NCBI GenBank assembly: GCA_049673305.1
Contig: JBATXM010000049.1
Span: forward strand, 1 to 32,390
From: GCA-003244245 sp049673305
GTDB taxonomy: Bacteria > Actinomycetota > Actinomycetes > Mycobacteriales > Pseudonocardiaceae
DNA length: 32,390 nt
Direction: 5' to 3'
The translations under genes were made by a program, and so were the position numbers. Positions 23,995 to 32,268 of this stretch are shown here, in pieces. The notes beneath the pieces are model-generated. The model had not been told where the DNA came from and did not search any database. It was given only the letters and a program-made list of their open reading frames with translations. The stretch's first letter is position 1. Each line of letters opens with the position of its first letter.

Positions 23995-26900
23995 ATGCTG
24001 GGTGGTGTGGTGCGGCCGCGGCGGGTGTTTGTGAGTCATACCTCGGAGTTGGCGCGGTTTCCAGTGGGTCGGTCGTTTGTGGCGGCGGCGCAGCGGGCGG
24101 TGTCTCGGGCCGGGGACGCGATTGCCGAGATGGCGTATTTCGGACCGCGAAATGAGCAGCCGGCGCGGGTGTGTCGGGATGCGGTGCTGGGGGCGGATGT
24201 GTATGTGGCGGTGGTGGGGTTTCGGTATGGCTCGCCGGTGGCTGATCGCCCGGAGCTGTCCTACACGGAGTGGGAATTCGAGGTAGCCAGCGAGGCGGGA
24301 TTACCGCGACTGGTGGTGCTGCTCGGTGAGGAAGCCGAGGGACCGAGAGATCTGTTTGTCGATCTACGCTATGGCGCTCGGCAGGAAGCGTTCCGAACCC
24401 GACTGGCCGACAGTGGGGTGACTACGGCGATGGTGAGGACCCCGGAGGAGCTCAGCGAGGTGTTGTTTGCGGGGTTGCGGGATCTGCCGCAGGCCCGGTC
24501 GGGTGGTGCGTTGGTGGGGTGGGTGTGGAATGTGCCGGCGCGGAATCCGGTGTTCACCGGGCGGGAGGAGTTGCTCACCGCGTTGCGTGCCGCGTTGGGG
24601 GGCGAGCGTTTGGCGGCGGTGGTGTGGGCGCTGCATGGGATGGGGGGGATCGGGAAAACCGCGCTGGTCATTGAGTACGCGCACCGGTATGGGGCGGAGT
24701 ATGACGTGGTGTGGTGGGTCCCGGCGGAGCAGCCCACGTTGGTGCCGGCTCGGTTGGCGGAGCTGGCGCACGCTCTGGGTGTGGCGAGCCTCACCGACTC
24801 CACCACGGCGGCGGTGGCCCGGCTGTTGGGGGTCTTGCGGGACCGGGACCGGTGGCTGTTGATCTTTGATAACGCTGAGGATCCCGCGGCGTTGGCCCCT
24901 TATCTGCCGGGGGGTAGGGGGCAGGTGGTGATCACCTCCCGGAACCCCGGCTGGCATGAGTTGGCCAGCCTGGTGGGGGTGGATGTGTTCGATCGGGGTG
25001 AGTCGATCGCGTTGTTGCGTCGCCGTGCCCCGGGGTTGACTGAGGGTGGGGCGGGGCGGGTCGCGGAGGCGGTGGGGGATCTGCCGTTGGCGCTGGCTCA
25101 GGCTGGGGCGCATTTGGCCGACACCGCCCTCGGTGTGGAGGGCTATCTGACGTTGCTGGCTGAGCGGACCAGGGACCTGTTAGCCCAGGGTGTCTCCGCC
25201 ACGTACCCGGTGTCGCTGGCCGCCAGTGTCCAGATCGCCCTGGACCGGTTGGCCCGCCAGTCCCCGGTGGCGTTGGAGCTGCTCACCCTGGCCGCGTACC
25301 TGGGGCCGGAACCGATCCCGCTGACCCTGTTCAGCACCCACCCCACCCAACTGCCCAACCCCCTGGCGACCGTGGCCGCCGATCCGCTGGCGTTCATCAA
25401 ACTGATCCGGCTGCTGCGCCAATACGGGCTGGCTCGCGTCGAGCCCGCCACCTTGGAGCTGCATCGGCTGCTCGCCGCGATCCTGCGTAGCCAGCCCCAC
25501 CAGCAACCCGGCCTGCCCATCCTGGTGGTTGGGTTGTTGCGTGCGGCGGTCCCGGATGCGCCGTGGAGAAACCCGGAGGCCTGGCCAGCGTGGCGTCAGC
25601 TCCTGCCGCACGTCCTGATCGCCACCGATCCCCACCGCACCCTCACGGGGGTGGAGCGGGACGTGGCCTGGTTGCTTCACCGCGCCGCCGAGTATCTGGA
25701 TACCCGGGGGGAACCCGCTACCGCTCGACCGCTATTTGAACGCGCCTTGGAGTTGCGTCGCTTCATGCTGGGCGATGAGCACCCCGACACTCTGGCCTCG
25801 GCCTGCATTCTCTCCTTCACTTGGTTTGAGTTGGGGCGGTATGGGCCGGCCCGTCAGCTCGGTGAGGACACCCTGACCCGCTGTCGTCGGGTCTTGGGCG
25901 AGGACCACCCCCACACCCTGCTCACGGCCACCTACCTCGCCACCATCCTCGGAGGGTTGGGTCGGTATGAGCCGGCCCGTCAGCTCGGTGAGGACACTCT
26001 GACCCGTTGCCGTCGGGTCCTGGGCGAGGATCACCCCGACACCCTGCGTTCGGCTGGCGGTCTTTCCTTCACTTTGTTCGGGTTGGGGCGGTATGAGCCG
26101 GCCCGTCAGCTCGGTGAGGACACCCTGACCCGCTGCCGCCGGGTCCTGGGCGAGGACCACCCCGATACCCTGCGCCTGCGCTCGGCCACCACCCACGCTG
26201 CCACCCTGTGGGGGTTGGGGCGGTATGAGCCGGCCCGTCAGCTCGGTGAGGACACCCTGACCCGTTGCCGTCGGGTCCTGGGCGAGGATCACCCCGACAC
26301 CCTGCGTTCGGCTGGCGGTCTTTCCTTCACTTTGTTCGGGTTGGGGCGGTATGAGCTGGCCCGTCAGCTCGGCGAGGACACTCTGACCCGCTGCCGCCGG
26401 GTCCTGGGCGAGGACCACCCCAACACCCTGTTCTTGGCCACTATCCTCGCCGCCATCCTGGGGGGGTTGGGGCGGTATGAGCTGGCCCGTCAGCTCGGCG
26501 AGGACACTCTCACCCGCTGCCGCCGGGTCCTGGGCGAGGACCACCTCGACACCCTGATCTCGGCCACTATCCTCGCCGCCGCCCTGTGGGGGTTGGGGCG
26601 GTATGAGCCGGCCCATCAGCTCGGCGAGGACACCCTGACCCGATACCGCCGGGTCCTGGGCGAGGACCACCCCTACACCCTGCTCTCGGCCACCAACCTC
26701 GCCCTCGCCCTGGGGGGGTTGGGGCGGTATGAGCCGGCCCGTCAGCTCGGCGAGGACACTCTCACCCGCTGCCGCCGGGTTCTGGGCGAGGACCACCTCT
26801 TCACCCTGCTCTCGGCCACCACCCTCGCCGCCACCCTGCGAGAGTTGGGACAGTGTGAAAAAGCCCGTCAGCTCGGCGAGAACACTCTCACCCGCTGCCG

Positions 26901-27135
26901 CCGGGTCCTGGGCGAGGACCACCTCTTCACCCTGCGCTCAGCCACCACCCTCGCCGCCACCCTGCGAGAGTTGGGACAGTGTGAAAAAGCCCGTCAGCTC
27001 GGCGAGGATACCCTCACCCGCTGCCGTCGGGTCCTGGGTGAGGACCACCCTGACACCCTGATCTCGGCCCGCAGCCTCGCCGCTGTCCTGGCGGATCTGG
27101 GTGAGCACGACCACATCCGTGGACTGGACGGGTGA
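23995..27135 (+). CDS. STAND protein: DUF4062, NB-ARC ATPase, long TPR array
   Basis: A 1,046-aa protein; ATG 23995 follows GGGGGTGGG, and GTG codons at 24007/24010 are alternative starts. Residues about 6-110 are DUF4062-like (RRVFVSHTSELARFP, then ADVYVAVVGFRYGSPV, then LSYTEWEFEVASEAG). An NB-ARC/AP-ATPase module begins near 195: Walker A GMGGIGKTAL (about 216), Walker B LLIFDNAED (about 288), sensor VVITSRNPGW, and the GLPL-like DLPLALAQAG. From about 560 to 1036 there are kinesin-light-chain-type TPRs, at least ten of them almost the same (GLGRYEPARQLGEDTLTRCR, then RRVLGEDHPDTL). STAND ATPases assemble on ligand binding and release an N-terminal effector; the TPRs would sense. A defence or signalling role is inference from architecture. 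Confidence 0.88.
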   Translation: MLGGVVRPRRVFVSHTSELARFPVGRSFVAAAQRAVSRAGDAIAEMAYFGPRNEQPARVCRDAVLGADVYVAVVGFRYGSPVADRPELSYTEWEFEVASEAGLPRLVVLLGEEAEGPRDLFVDLRYGARQEAFRTRLADSGVTTAMVRTPEELSEVLFAGLRDLPQARSGGALVGWVWNVPARNPVFTGREELLTALRAALGGERLAAVVWALHGMGGIGKTALVIEYAHRYGAEYDVVWWVPAEQPTLVPARLAELAHALGVASLTDSTTAAVARLLGVLRDRDRWLLIFDNAEDPAALAPYLPGGRGQVVITSRNPGWHELASLVGVDVFDRGESIALLRRRAPGLTEGGAGRVAEAVGDLPLALAQAGAHLADTALGVEGYLTLLAERTRDLLAQGVSATYPVSLAASVQIALDRLARQSPVALELLTLAAYLGPEPIPLTLFSTHPTQLPNPLATVAADPLAFIKLIRLLRQYGLARVEPATLELHRLLAAILRSQPHQQPGLPILVVGLLRAAVPDAPWRNPEAWPAWRQLLPHVLIATDPHRTLTGVERDVAWLLHRAAEYLDTRGEPATARPLFERALELRRFMLGDEHPDTLASACILSFTWFELGRYGPARQLGEDTLTRCRRVLGEDHPHTLLTATYLATILGGLGRYEPARQLGEDTLTRCRRVLGEDHPDTLRSAGGLSFTLFGLGRYEPARQLGEDTLTRCRRVLGEDHPDTLRLRSATTHAATLWGLGRYEPARQLGEDTLTRCRRVLGEDHPDTLRSAGGLSFTLFGLGRYELARQLGEDTLTRCRRVLGEDHPNTLFLATILAAILGGLGRYELARQLGEDTLTRCRRVLGEDHLDTLISATILAAALWGLGRYEPAHQLGEDTLTRYRRVLGEDHPYTLLSATNLALALGGLGRYEPARQLGEDTLTRCRRVLGEDHLFTLLSATTLAATLRELGQCEKARQLGENTLTRCRRVLGEDHLFTLRSATTLAATLRELGQCEKARQLGEDTLTRCRRVLGEDHPDTLISARSLAAVLADLGEHDHIRGLDG
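25830..27100 (+). repeat. Array of ten near-identical 126-bp TPR-coding repeats
   Basis: Each unit is 42 codons. One unit carries two extra codons (DTLRLRSATT). A block near 26003 recurs nearly unchanged near 26261 (offset 258 bp), and a second block near 26802 recurs at 26928 (offset 126 bp). Identity extends to synonymous positions, so the copies are recent or kept alike by recombination. Confidence 0.9.
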
Positions 27136-27455
27136 ATCAGGTGTCAGTTGAAGGAGACCGAGATCCCGTGGGTTGGGATGAATGCTGATCGAGCTTGCAT
27201 CCGCTGGCAGAGGAGCGTCGGTGCGTGCCGCCGACCAGCAGGTACGTGCCTGTCATCGACTCGTAGGGACCTGTCGTGCCGCTTTCGCAGACGATGATCA
27301 CCTGTGAGCCCCAGCTTGGAAGGCTGCGCCCAACGCGCAGTCAGGGGCCTCGATCAGTGGTCAGGCCGGGTCAGGGGGCACCGTTGTTGACCGTGGTTGA
27401 CCGGTGTTAATGGCACGCTAATGGCACACGGGGGGTGTTGGCAGAGTGTTGGCCT
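27136..27455. other. Intergenic region with TTGACC/TGGCAC repeats
   Basis: No gene is supported. From 27381 it contains TTGACCGTGGTTGACCGGTG followed by TGGCACGC and TGGCAC, the left half of a direct repeat described separately. Nothing else stands out. Confidence 0.4.
27381..27431 (+). repeat. Left 51-bp imperfect direct repeat around hairpin element 1
   Basis: Aligns without gaps to 27777-27827 (33 of 51 identical). The shared core is TTGACCGT-x-G-x-TGA, then TGGCACGC-3 bp-TGGCAC. The paired TGGCAC words resemble integrase arm-type sites or transposon target-end repeats. Either reading is a guess. Confidence 0.4.
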
Positions 27456-27691
27456 GCCGCAGGACGGGAGGGGCGGGGAGTGGGTATCCCGTCGCGTCGG
27501 CGAGCTTGTCTCGGAGTGGGTCGGGGGGTCGGAGTCAAGATGGAGCACCCCACGGCTGAACGATCTTGACTCCGACCCCCCGACCCGCTACGCCTCCGGC
27601 GCCGGCGTGACGGGATACCCGCTCCCCTGGTGACCCACCACTATCCGGGCCCGGCCCTGGAGCCATTCCCGGAGCGAGGCCCGCCGGAGGC
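27456..27691 (+). repeat. 236-bp double-hairpin element, copy 1 (candidate structured RNA)
   Basis: Outer stem: 27475-27500 with 27602-27627, 26 pairs including three G-U. Inner stem: 27517-27541 with 27563-27587, 25 pairs including one G-U. Terminal loop 27542-27562 (begins GGAGCACC, ends CTGAACG). After the hairpins a conserved TCCGGG/CCCGGA stem follows, and GCCTCCGGCG (27592-27601) is complementary to CGCCGGAGGC at the 3' end (27682-27691), a possible pseudoknot. Copy 2 lies at 30473-30708. It sits 320 bp after the STAND gene. I know no family for it. Confidence 0.75.
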
Positions 27692-27776
27692 GCTTGTGCT
27701 TGGTTGGGAGCTTGGGAACCCCTCAATGCTGCCCTGGTACAGACGCTGACCTGCGGCCAGCCGTGGTCATGGCTGA

Positions 27777-27827
27777 CCCGAGTTGACCGTTGCTGAACCC
27801 CTCTTGTGGCACGCGTGTGGCACGAGG
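27777..27827 (+). repeat. Right 51-bp imperfect direct repeat around hairpin element 1
   Basis: Partner of 27381-27431, offset 396 bp. The two copies frame hairpin element 1 with unequal margins (24 bp on the left, 85 bp on the right). Confidence 0.4.
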
Positions 27828-27894
27828 CGCCACGGCCGACCCCGCTGCGCAACGTACAACTGTCCCGTGACGCAGCTTTTTTCAATCGCAGAGG

Positions 27895-28206
27895 TTATTG
27901 ATGGTGATCCCTGTCTCGGTGTACGACCTGCAATGCGCGCGCCAAACTCGCGCATGATGAAAACGGCTTATTCAACACTGCGCCTACGGCGTCCCCCGGA
28001 CCGTATCGCGGAAGATAGATCACATCGGCGTCTGGCTGAACGTCAATCACAACGTCTCTCACCAACACGCTCCGCCACTCTGGGACTAGCTGTAGCAGCC
28101 GATCCCTTAGGGGAGGTCGATGGGATGCCACACTCTGCCCGCCGAACCAGCCGCAGCAGTTCGCGTGACCGGCGATCCCGGAGACCTGCCCACCCGGCGA
28201 GGGCAT
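27895..28206 (-). CDS. Doubtful hypothetical protein
   Basis: A 103-codon frame whose second half reads plausibly (LLQLVPEWRSVLVRDVVIDV, then ADVIYLPRYGPGDAVGAVLN), with alternating hydrophobic strands. The first half is less convincing, there is no ribosome-binding site, and the neighbouring frames upstream look like fragments. It may be the end of a broken gene. I recognise no family. The rest of 27692-28409 contains nothing better. Confidence 0.25.
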   Translation of the reverse strand: MPSPGGQVSGIAGHANCCGWFGGQSVASHRPPLRDRLLQLVPEWRSVLVRDVVIDVQPDADVIYLPRYGPGDAVGAVLNKPFSSCASLARALQVVHRDRDHHQ

Positions 28207-28409
28207 GGCCTGTCAGTCGGTGCATCCTGGGGTTCGACGAAACGCCCCGGTCTGGTCGGCGTACTTGCCGACGCATGCGAAGACATCCGAGCCGGTGCGG
28301 AGCGGCCCACCGGTATCGACACCCACCCGCCGACAGGACCGGTGCCGCAGATTCCACACGCCAACCCATCGGCGGCCGACTGATCGTCTCGACCCCGATG
28401 ACGCTGCTG

Positions 28410-28868
28410 CTACTCAATCTTGCCAAGAAGGAATTGTGCCGTGGCGCGGGCCTGGCGAGCGCAATTGCGCTGATCTACTGAATGCCGCCCAGCTTCCTCC
28501 GCCGTACGGGTTATGTACGGCATGTTCGACGCAAAGGCGTCCATGCCGGCCAAGCCCGTAGCGATTCTTTCCAGTGCGCTCTCCACGACAGCGCGATCGC
28601 GGCGCTTCTTCCAGTCAATGAGTTCTGCGGCGCGTTGCAGAGCCTCACTGATCGGTTGCACATTTTCGTCGGTCCAACTCCGAGTTTGCGGCGAAGAGTC
28701 GACCTTGCTGGACACTCGGAGCACCTCCACCAAGACTGGCCTGAGCTCCGGCGGCCAGCTAGCACGTCTTCGGCGTTGCACCGCCTCGACGATCTGCCAG
28801 ATCAACGAGATGAGACCCGCTAGTCCACCGACCCCTTGGGCGATGTTTGCAACCAGTGCGACGTCCAT
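28410..28868 (-). CDS. Hypothetical protein with an N-terminal membrane helix
   Basis: A 152-aa protein from ATG 28868, with GAGAGG about nine bases upstream. VALVANIAQGVGGLAGLISLIWQI makes one hydrophobic helix at residues 3-26, followed by QRRRRASWP, so the C-terminal 120 residues should be cytoplasmic. They are helical, with SEALQRAAELIDWKKRRDRA and VVESALERIATGLAGM. No catalytic motif is visible and I do not recognise the family. The next gene on the same strand starts 629 bp upstream and ends 68 bp before this one, so they may be cotranscribed. Confidence 0.65.
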   Translation of the reverse strand: MDVALVANIAQGVGGLAGLISLIWQIVEAVQRRRRASWPPELRPVLVEVLRVSSKVDSSPQTRSWTDENVQPISEALQRAAELIDWKKRRDRAVVESALERIATGLAGMDAFASNMPYITRTAEEAGRHSVDQRNCARQARATAQFLLGKIE

Positions 28869-28936
28869 ACGCAACAGCCTCTCAGAAGGCGTAAACCGGC
28901 TGCGACCAGCGCCGTGGCGATACCAGCCCCCATGAT

Positions 28937-29497
28937 TCAGCAGGGCTGTGGGAGGTCATGATGGCCTTCTGGAGGGAGGTGGAAAGCTGACCGCAGTGCC
29001 CAGCCGTCCTGCAAATTACCTTTGAAAAATAGCCAAGGAGCGCCATTGACATTCACGTAGCAGTAGGCGGAGTGCTCTTCACCGGCGGGAAGGAGCGCGG
29101 CGGTGGGCCCGTTGCGAGGGGGTGCCCCTGCGACAGGCGACAAGGTGACATCTTTGTCGTTGACGTAATTCACAAACGGCACCTGCACCGCCAAATAGAA
29201 CAGCGTGCTTGCGAGCAGGGTCACGAGGACGCCGACCGTCGCCCACAGTATGGGCACGCGCTCGGACTTGGGCCCGACTGCCGCAGCAGCGACGAGGGCG
29301 ATGGCCGCGGCGACTCCGATGGAGAACGAGACCACCGCCCACGCGGGTAAGCCGGAAAGGCCCGTCCAAGCCAGCACTCCGGCGCCGACAGCGCCAAGCG
29401 CCACCTCGAAGAGCCGCTCTCGCCAGCGCGACCGGTGCCTCCTCCGTCCCTTGTTCGGCGTTGGCGGCGCCGGGGTGGGATTGGGACGCTCACTCAC
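28937..29497 (-). CDS. Membrane protein with three helices and a short exported tail
   Basis: The 186-aa frame starts at GTG 29497 (MSERPNPTPAPPTPNKG); upstream the frame stays open but is arginine-rich and lacks a family. After a basic stretch (KGRRRHRSRWRERLF) come three hydrophobic segments: VALGAVGAGVLAWTGL, AWAVVSFSIGVAAAIALVAA and ILWATVGVLVTLLASTLFYL. The remaining 75 residues contain two cysteines and NVNGAPWLFFKG, likely outside the cell. Function unknown. The AAGGG near the start is 13 bases off, so the start is uncertain. Confidence 0.6.
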   Translation of the reverse strand: MSERPNPTPAPPTPNKGRRRHRSRWRERLFEVALGAVGAGVLAWTGLSGLPAWAVVSFSIGVAAAIALVAAAAVGPKSERVPILWATVGVLVTLLASTLFYLAVQVPFVNYVNDKDVTLSPVAGAPPRNGPTAALLPAGEEHSAYCYVNVNGAPWLFFKGNLQDGWALRSAFHLPPEGHHDLPQPC

Positions 29498-29704
29498 CGG
29501 CGGAACGTACCCTTTGGACCTGACCGCCCGGCGTCGACGGTGCGTACTGACCACCGCGCCTCTTCCCCGGCCTGCGGTCGCCCCGCCGTTGCCATGCGGG
29601 TCGACCGATAGCGGCTGGCAGAATGGGCACTGTGACCGGCGAACCGGCCGAACCGACGTTGTGGGGCATGACGCCGGTTCCCGCCGGGACACAACGTCGT
29701 GCGC

Positions 29705-29933
29705 GCACCGGCACCGTGGCGCTTCCCGGCGCCCAACCCGGACGACGGACTGTGGTTCCACATCTTGGATCGCTGCGGTGCAGCGACAGCATGCCGACGG
29801 CCCACCGGATGAACCCGCCGCGCTTGCGCTGCTGCGGAGCTGGGAACGGGTCGGCCTCGGAGGCAGCGATCTCTACCATGTGCGCACGCTACTCGCCCGC
29901 GCCGAACAGGGCCGACCATGTCGCGAAGCCTGA
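29705..29933 (+). pseudogene. Frameshifted remnant of a small gene
   Basis: In one plus-strand frame APWRFPAPNPDDGLWFHILD (about 29709-29775) looks coding, and after a shift another frame continues DGPPDEPAALALLRSWERVG then LGGSDLYHVRTLLARAEQG to a stop at 29933. Together they read as one short protein broken by a frameshift. No family known. The 3' end overlaps the convergent small gene by 45 bp. A sequencing error could give the same picture. Confidence 0.3.
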
Positions 29934-30098
29934 AGGCCCCGCCGGCCCCAGCGCCTCGATTTCGGACTCGTCCAACTCCTCGATGCCCAGCTCCCGCATG
30001 TAGGCGTTCAGCCGCTCCTCGAATTTCTCGATCTTTACCTCGACCTCGGCCAGAACCCTGGCCGCCTCGTGGCAGGCCTGTGGATCACTGAAAAACAC
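29889..30098 (-). CDS. Small acidic hypothetical protein
   Basis: A 69-aa frame from GTG 30098: FFSDPQACHEAARVLAEVEV, then KIEKFEERLNAYMRELGIEE, then LDESEIEALGPAGPSGF. The middle is a charged, coiled-coil-like helix and the protein is acidic. The codon pattern is consistent with coding, but the ribosome-binding site is poor and no homologue comes to mind. Confidence 0.45.
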   Translation of the reverse strand: MFFSDPQACHEAARVLAEVEVKIEKFEERLNAYMRELGIEELDESEIEALGPAGPSGFATWSALFGAGE

Positions 30099-30472
30099 GG
30101 CCCTGATCGGTGTGGTGTCTCAGGCCGGATAGGGGACGGCGACGAACACCCTCTGATCCGTAGTTGCAGCCGATGCCTCGCCACTACCTGCAGGTTGTCC
30201 GTGATCGAGCCTAAGCTTCGGGTTCCGGTCCGAGGGTGCTCACGGTCGTCCGTAACCGTTGATGTAGTGATTGATGTAGGCCGGGGGCCGCTTCGTTTTT
30301 GGGCTCTGATCGGCTGGATGTCCAGTCGCCGAGCACTTGATTCTTGGTCAGGCGCTTGGGAATCTGGCTACCGTGCGTGTGTACGACCCGCGGCCTGTAC
30401 GGATAGCCGTCCTGGCGTGGCTGTGATTGGCCGTGTTCACCAGCACGTGGGCAGCGTGGTGTGTCTCGGCCC
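30099..30472. other. Region without a supported gene
   Basis: Open frames on both strands are long only because the DNA is GC-rich. One plus-strand stretch near 30360-30425 (ATVRVYDPRPVRIAVLAWL, then stop) looks like the end of a lost gene. No promoter could be assigned. Confidence 0.35.
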
Positions 30473-30708
30473 GCCGCAGGACGGGAGGGGCGGAAGCGGG
30501 TATCCCGTCGCGCCGGTGAGCTTGCCTCGGAGCGGGCCAGAGGCAGGCGTCCAGGTGGAGCACCGCCTGCGCTGAACGACCTGGACGCTTGCCCCTGGCC
30601 TGCTACGCCTCCGGCGCCGACGCGACGGGATACCCGCGCCCCCAGGTGACCCACCACTATCCGGGTCCAGTCCTGGGGGGCTATCCCGGAGCGAGGCCCG
30701 CCGGAGGC
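30473..30708 (+). repeat. 236-bp double-hairpin element, copy 2 (candidate structured RNA)
   Basis: Outer stem: 30496-30516 with 30617-30637 (20 of 21 paired). Inner stem: 30532-30556 with 30579-30603, 25 positions with 22 Watson-Crick, two G-U and one A-C. Terminal loop 30557-30578, again beginning GGAGCACC and ending CTGAACG. GCCTCCGGCG (30607-30616) can pair with CGCCGGAGGC (30699-30708). The total length equals copy 1. It lies 81 bp upstream of the pentapeptide-repeat gene and could be part of its leader. Confidence 0.75.
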
Positions 30709-30789
30709 AGGGGTTTCGCGCTGTCATGGCGCGTCGCCCGCTGGGACAGACCCTGTGATGGCTTTCGGGCTGTGGGCGATGATCCGAGT

Positions 30790-32010
30790 GTGAGCGCACA
30801 CAACAACCGGCACGACTCGCCCACGCCGCGACCGTTGTCAAACTGGATCATCGCGGCGGGGGCACTGGTTGTGCTCGCCGTTGCGGTGGTGATCTGGTTT
30901 GTGCTGCTGCGTCGCTACGGCAGCGAAAGGGCGACGGTTCAGCTCGACGCGATCCGCACCGCCGGGACCCTGGTGATCGGCACCGGTGGGGCGGTGGCGC
31001 TGCTGCTGACCGCCCGTCGGCAGCGCTACATCGAGCTGACCCTGGTGCACACCGACCGCGACGCCACCGAGCGACGCATCACCGAGCTGTACACCAAGGC
31101 CGCCGACCAACTCGGCTCCGAGCAGGCCCCGGTGCGCCTGGCCGGCCTGTACGCTCTGGAGCGCCTGGCGCACAGCGCCGTCGAGCACCGCCAGACCATC
31201 GTGAATGTGATCTGCGCGTACCTGCGTATGCCCTACACGCCGCTGCAACCCTGGGCGAGCACCCTCAGACGGTCCCACCACAGCCCGGGACCAGCGCGGC
31301 GACGCCGAGCCCGAATGCTCATCGACCGGCCGCCGCACGCCGCGCCCCCGGGGGCGCGGCAGGAACACGCCCAGCAGGAGCAACAGGTACGGCTGACTGC
31401 CCAGGACATCCTGTCGCGGAACCTGCGCGTCGCCACGCAGCGCCGCCGACGCTGGTGGCATCGCACACCACCACCGGCAGCCCCGGCCTGGCCCGGCATC
31501 CGACTGGATCTCACCGGGGCGCTTCTTCACAAGTTCTCCCTGATGAAGTGTCAGCTCGATTTCGCCGACTTCACCCGCGCCCAGTTCACCCATTTGACCT
31601 ACCTCTCGGAGGCGCAGTTCACCGGCGGGGTCGTCTTCTTGGCCGCCCGGTTCACCAACATGGCCTACTTCGCGGGTGCCCAGTTCACCGGCGGGGCCGA
31701 CTTCGGGTACGCCCAGTTCGCCGACAAGACCTACTTCGGGGACGCCCAGTTCACCGATGGGGCCTACTTCGAGAATGCCCAGTTCACTGACGGGGCCTAC
31801 TTCGAGAATGCCCAGTTCGCCGGCAAGCCTTACTTCAGGAACACCCAGTTCACCGACAAGACTTTCTTCGAGGGTGCCCGGGTGGCCTCGGCCGCTGCGC
31901 TGGCAACTGTGTGGCCGCCGGGCTGGACGACCCGATCAGCTAAGCCAGACAACGGGGAAGACCCCGCTTTCCTGTACCTGACGAAGACCGAGGAGCCCCC
32001 GGATGCATGA
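30790..32010 (+). CDS. Membrane-anchored pentapeptide-repeat protein
   Basis: A 406-aa protein from GTG 30790 (MSAHNNRHDSPTPRPLSNW); the start lacks a strong ribosome-binding site. Two hydrophobic helices, about 19-40 (WIIAAGALVVLAVAVVIWFV) and 57-74 (AGTLVIGTGGAVALLLTA), precede a helical domain with ERRITELYTKAADQLGSEQA and RLAGLYALERLAHSA, a pattern common to actinomycete pentapeptide proteins of this layout. From about 240 to 365 there is a right-handed beta-helix of units such as AQFTGGADFGYAQFADKTYF; two neighbouring units are exact copies (YFENAQFTDGA). Function is unknown in this family; the anchored form suggests a scaffold or sensor at the membrane. Stop at 32010. Confidence 0.85.
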   Translation: MSAHNNRHDSPTPRPLSNWIIAAGALVVLAVAVVIWFVLLRRYGSERATVQLDAIRTAGTLVIGTGGAVALLLTARRQRYIELTLVHTDRDATERRITELYTKAADQLGSEQAPVRLAGLYALERLAHSAVEHRQTIVNVICAYLRMPYTPLQPWASTLRRSHHSPGPARRRRARMLIDRPPHAAPPGARQEHAQQEQQVRLTAQDILSRNLRVATQRRRRWWHRTPPPAAPAWPGIRLDLTGALLHKFSLMKCQLDFADFTRAQFTHLTYLSEAQFTGGVVFLAARFTNMAYFAGAQFTGGADFGYAQFADKTYFGDAQFTDGAYFENAQFTDGAYFENAQFAGKPYFRNTQFTDKTFFEGARVASAAALATVWPPGWTTRSAKPDNGEDPAFLYLTKTEEPPDA

Positions 32011-32244
32011 TCCGGTGCGTGGGCCAAGCGAACTGGAAATGCCACCCAGGATGAGACCTATCGGACCTTCCGCGCTGATGTAGTTGCTGTGCAGCTTCTG
32101 CCCGCTGCCGTCCAAGACGCTACCTGCGGTTGGCGCCTCCCGGGGTCGCGTGGTCCGCCTGGCCGGGCGCGACCGAGCACGGCCCGAAGGGCCGCGCGCA
32201 GTGTCGTGGCCGGCCAGGCGGTCAAGCGAGTTACAAACAGCGGA
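32011..32244. other. Region between the pentapeptide gene and the intron
   Basis: No gene supported. GC-rich frames crossing into the intron are chance. It may be the 3' end of a disrupted host gene or element into which the intron inserted. Confidence 0.35.
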
Positions 32245-32263
32245 GCGCCGCCGCAGGCGGCGC
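32245..32263 (+). terminator. Perfect hairpin just before the intron
   Basis: GCGCCGCC-GCA-GGCGGCGC, an 8-bp perfect stem, ends five bases before the putative intron 5' end. Class IIC introns choose sites directly after such terminator-like hairpins. It could be the terminator of the pentapeptide gene's transcript, 235 bp after its stop. Confidence 0.6.
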
Positions 32264-32268
32264 CTTGA

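Noticed and set aside
25732..26922. A 396-codon minus-strand frame of repeated AQDPAAAGESVLAELTG-like units
   Set aside because: It is the exact antisense of the TPR array, and its length results from the repeats and the GC bias.
25830..27100. Regular repeats that could suggest a CRISPR-like array
   Set aside because: The 126-bp units are in frame and encode TPRs; there are no spacers of unique sequence.
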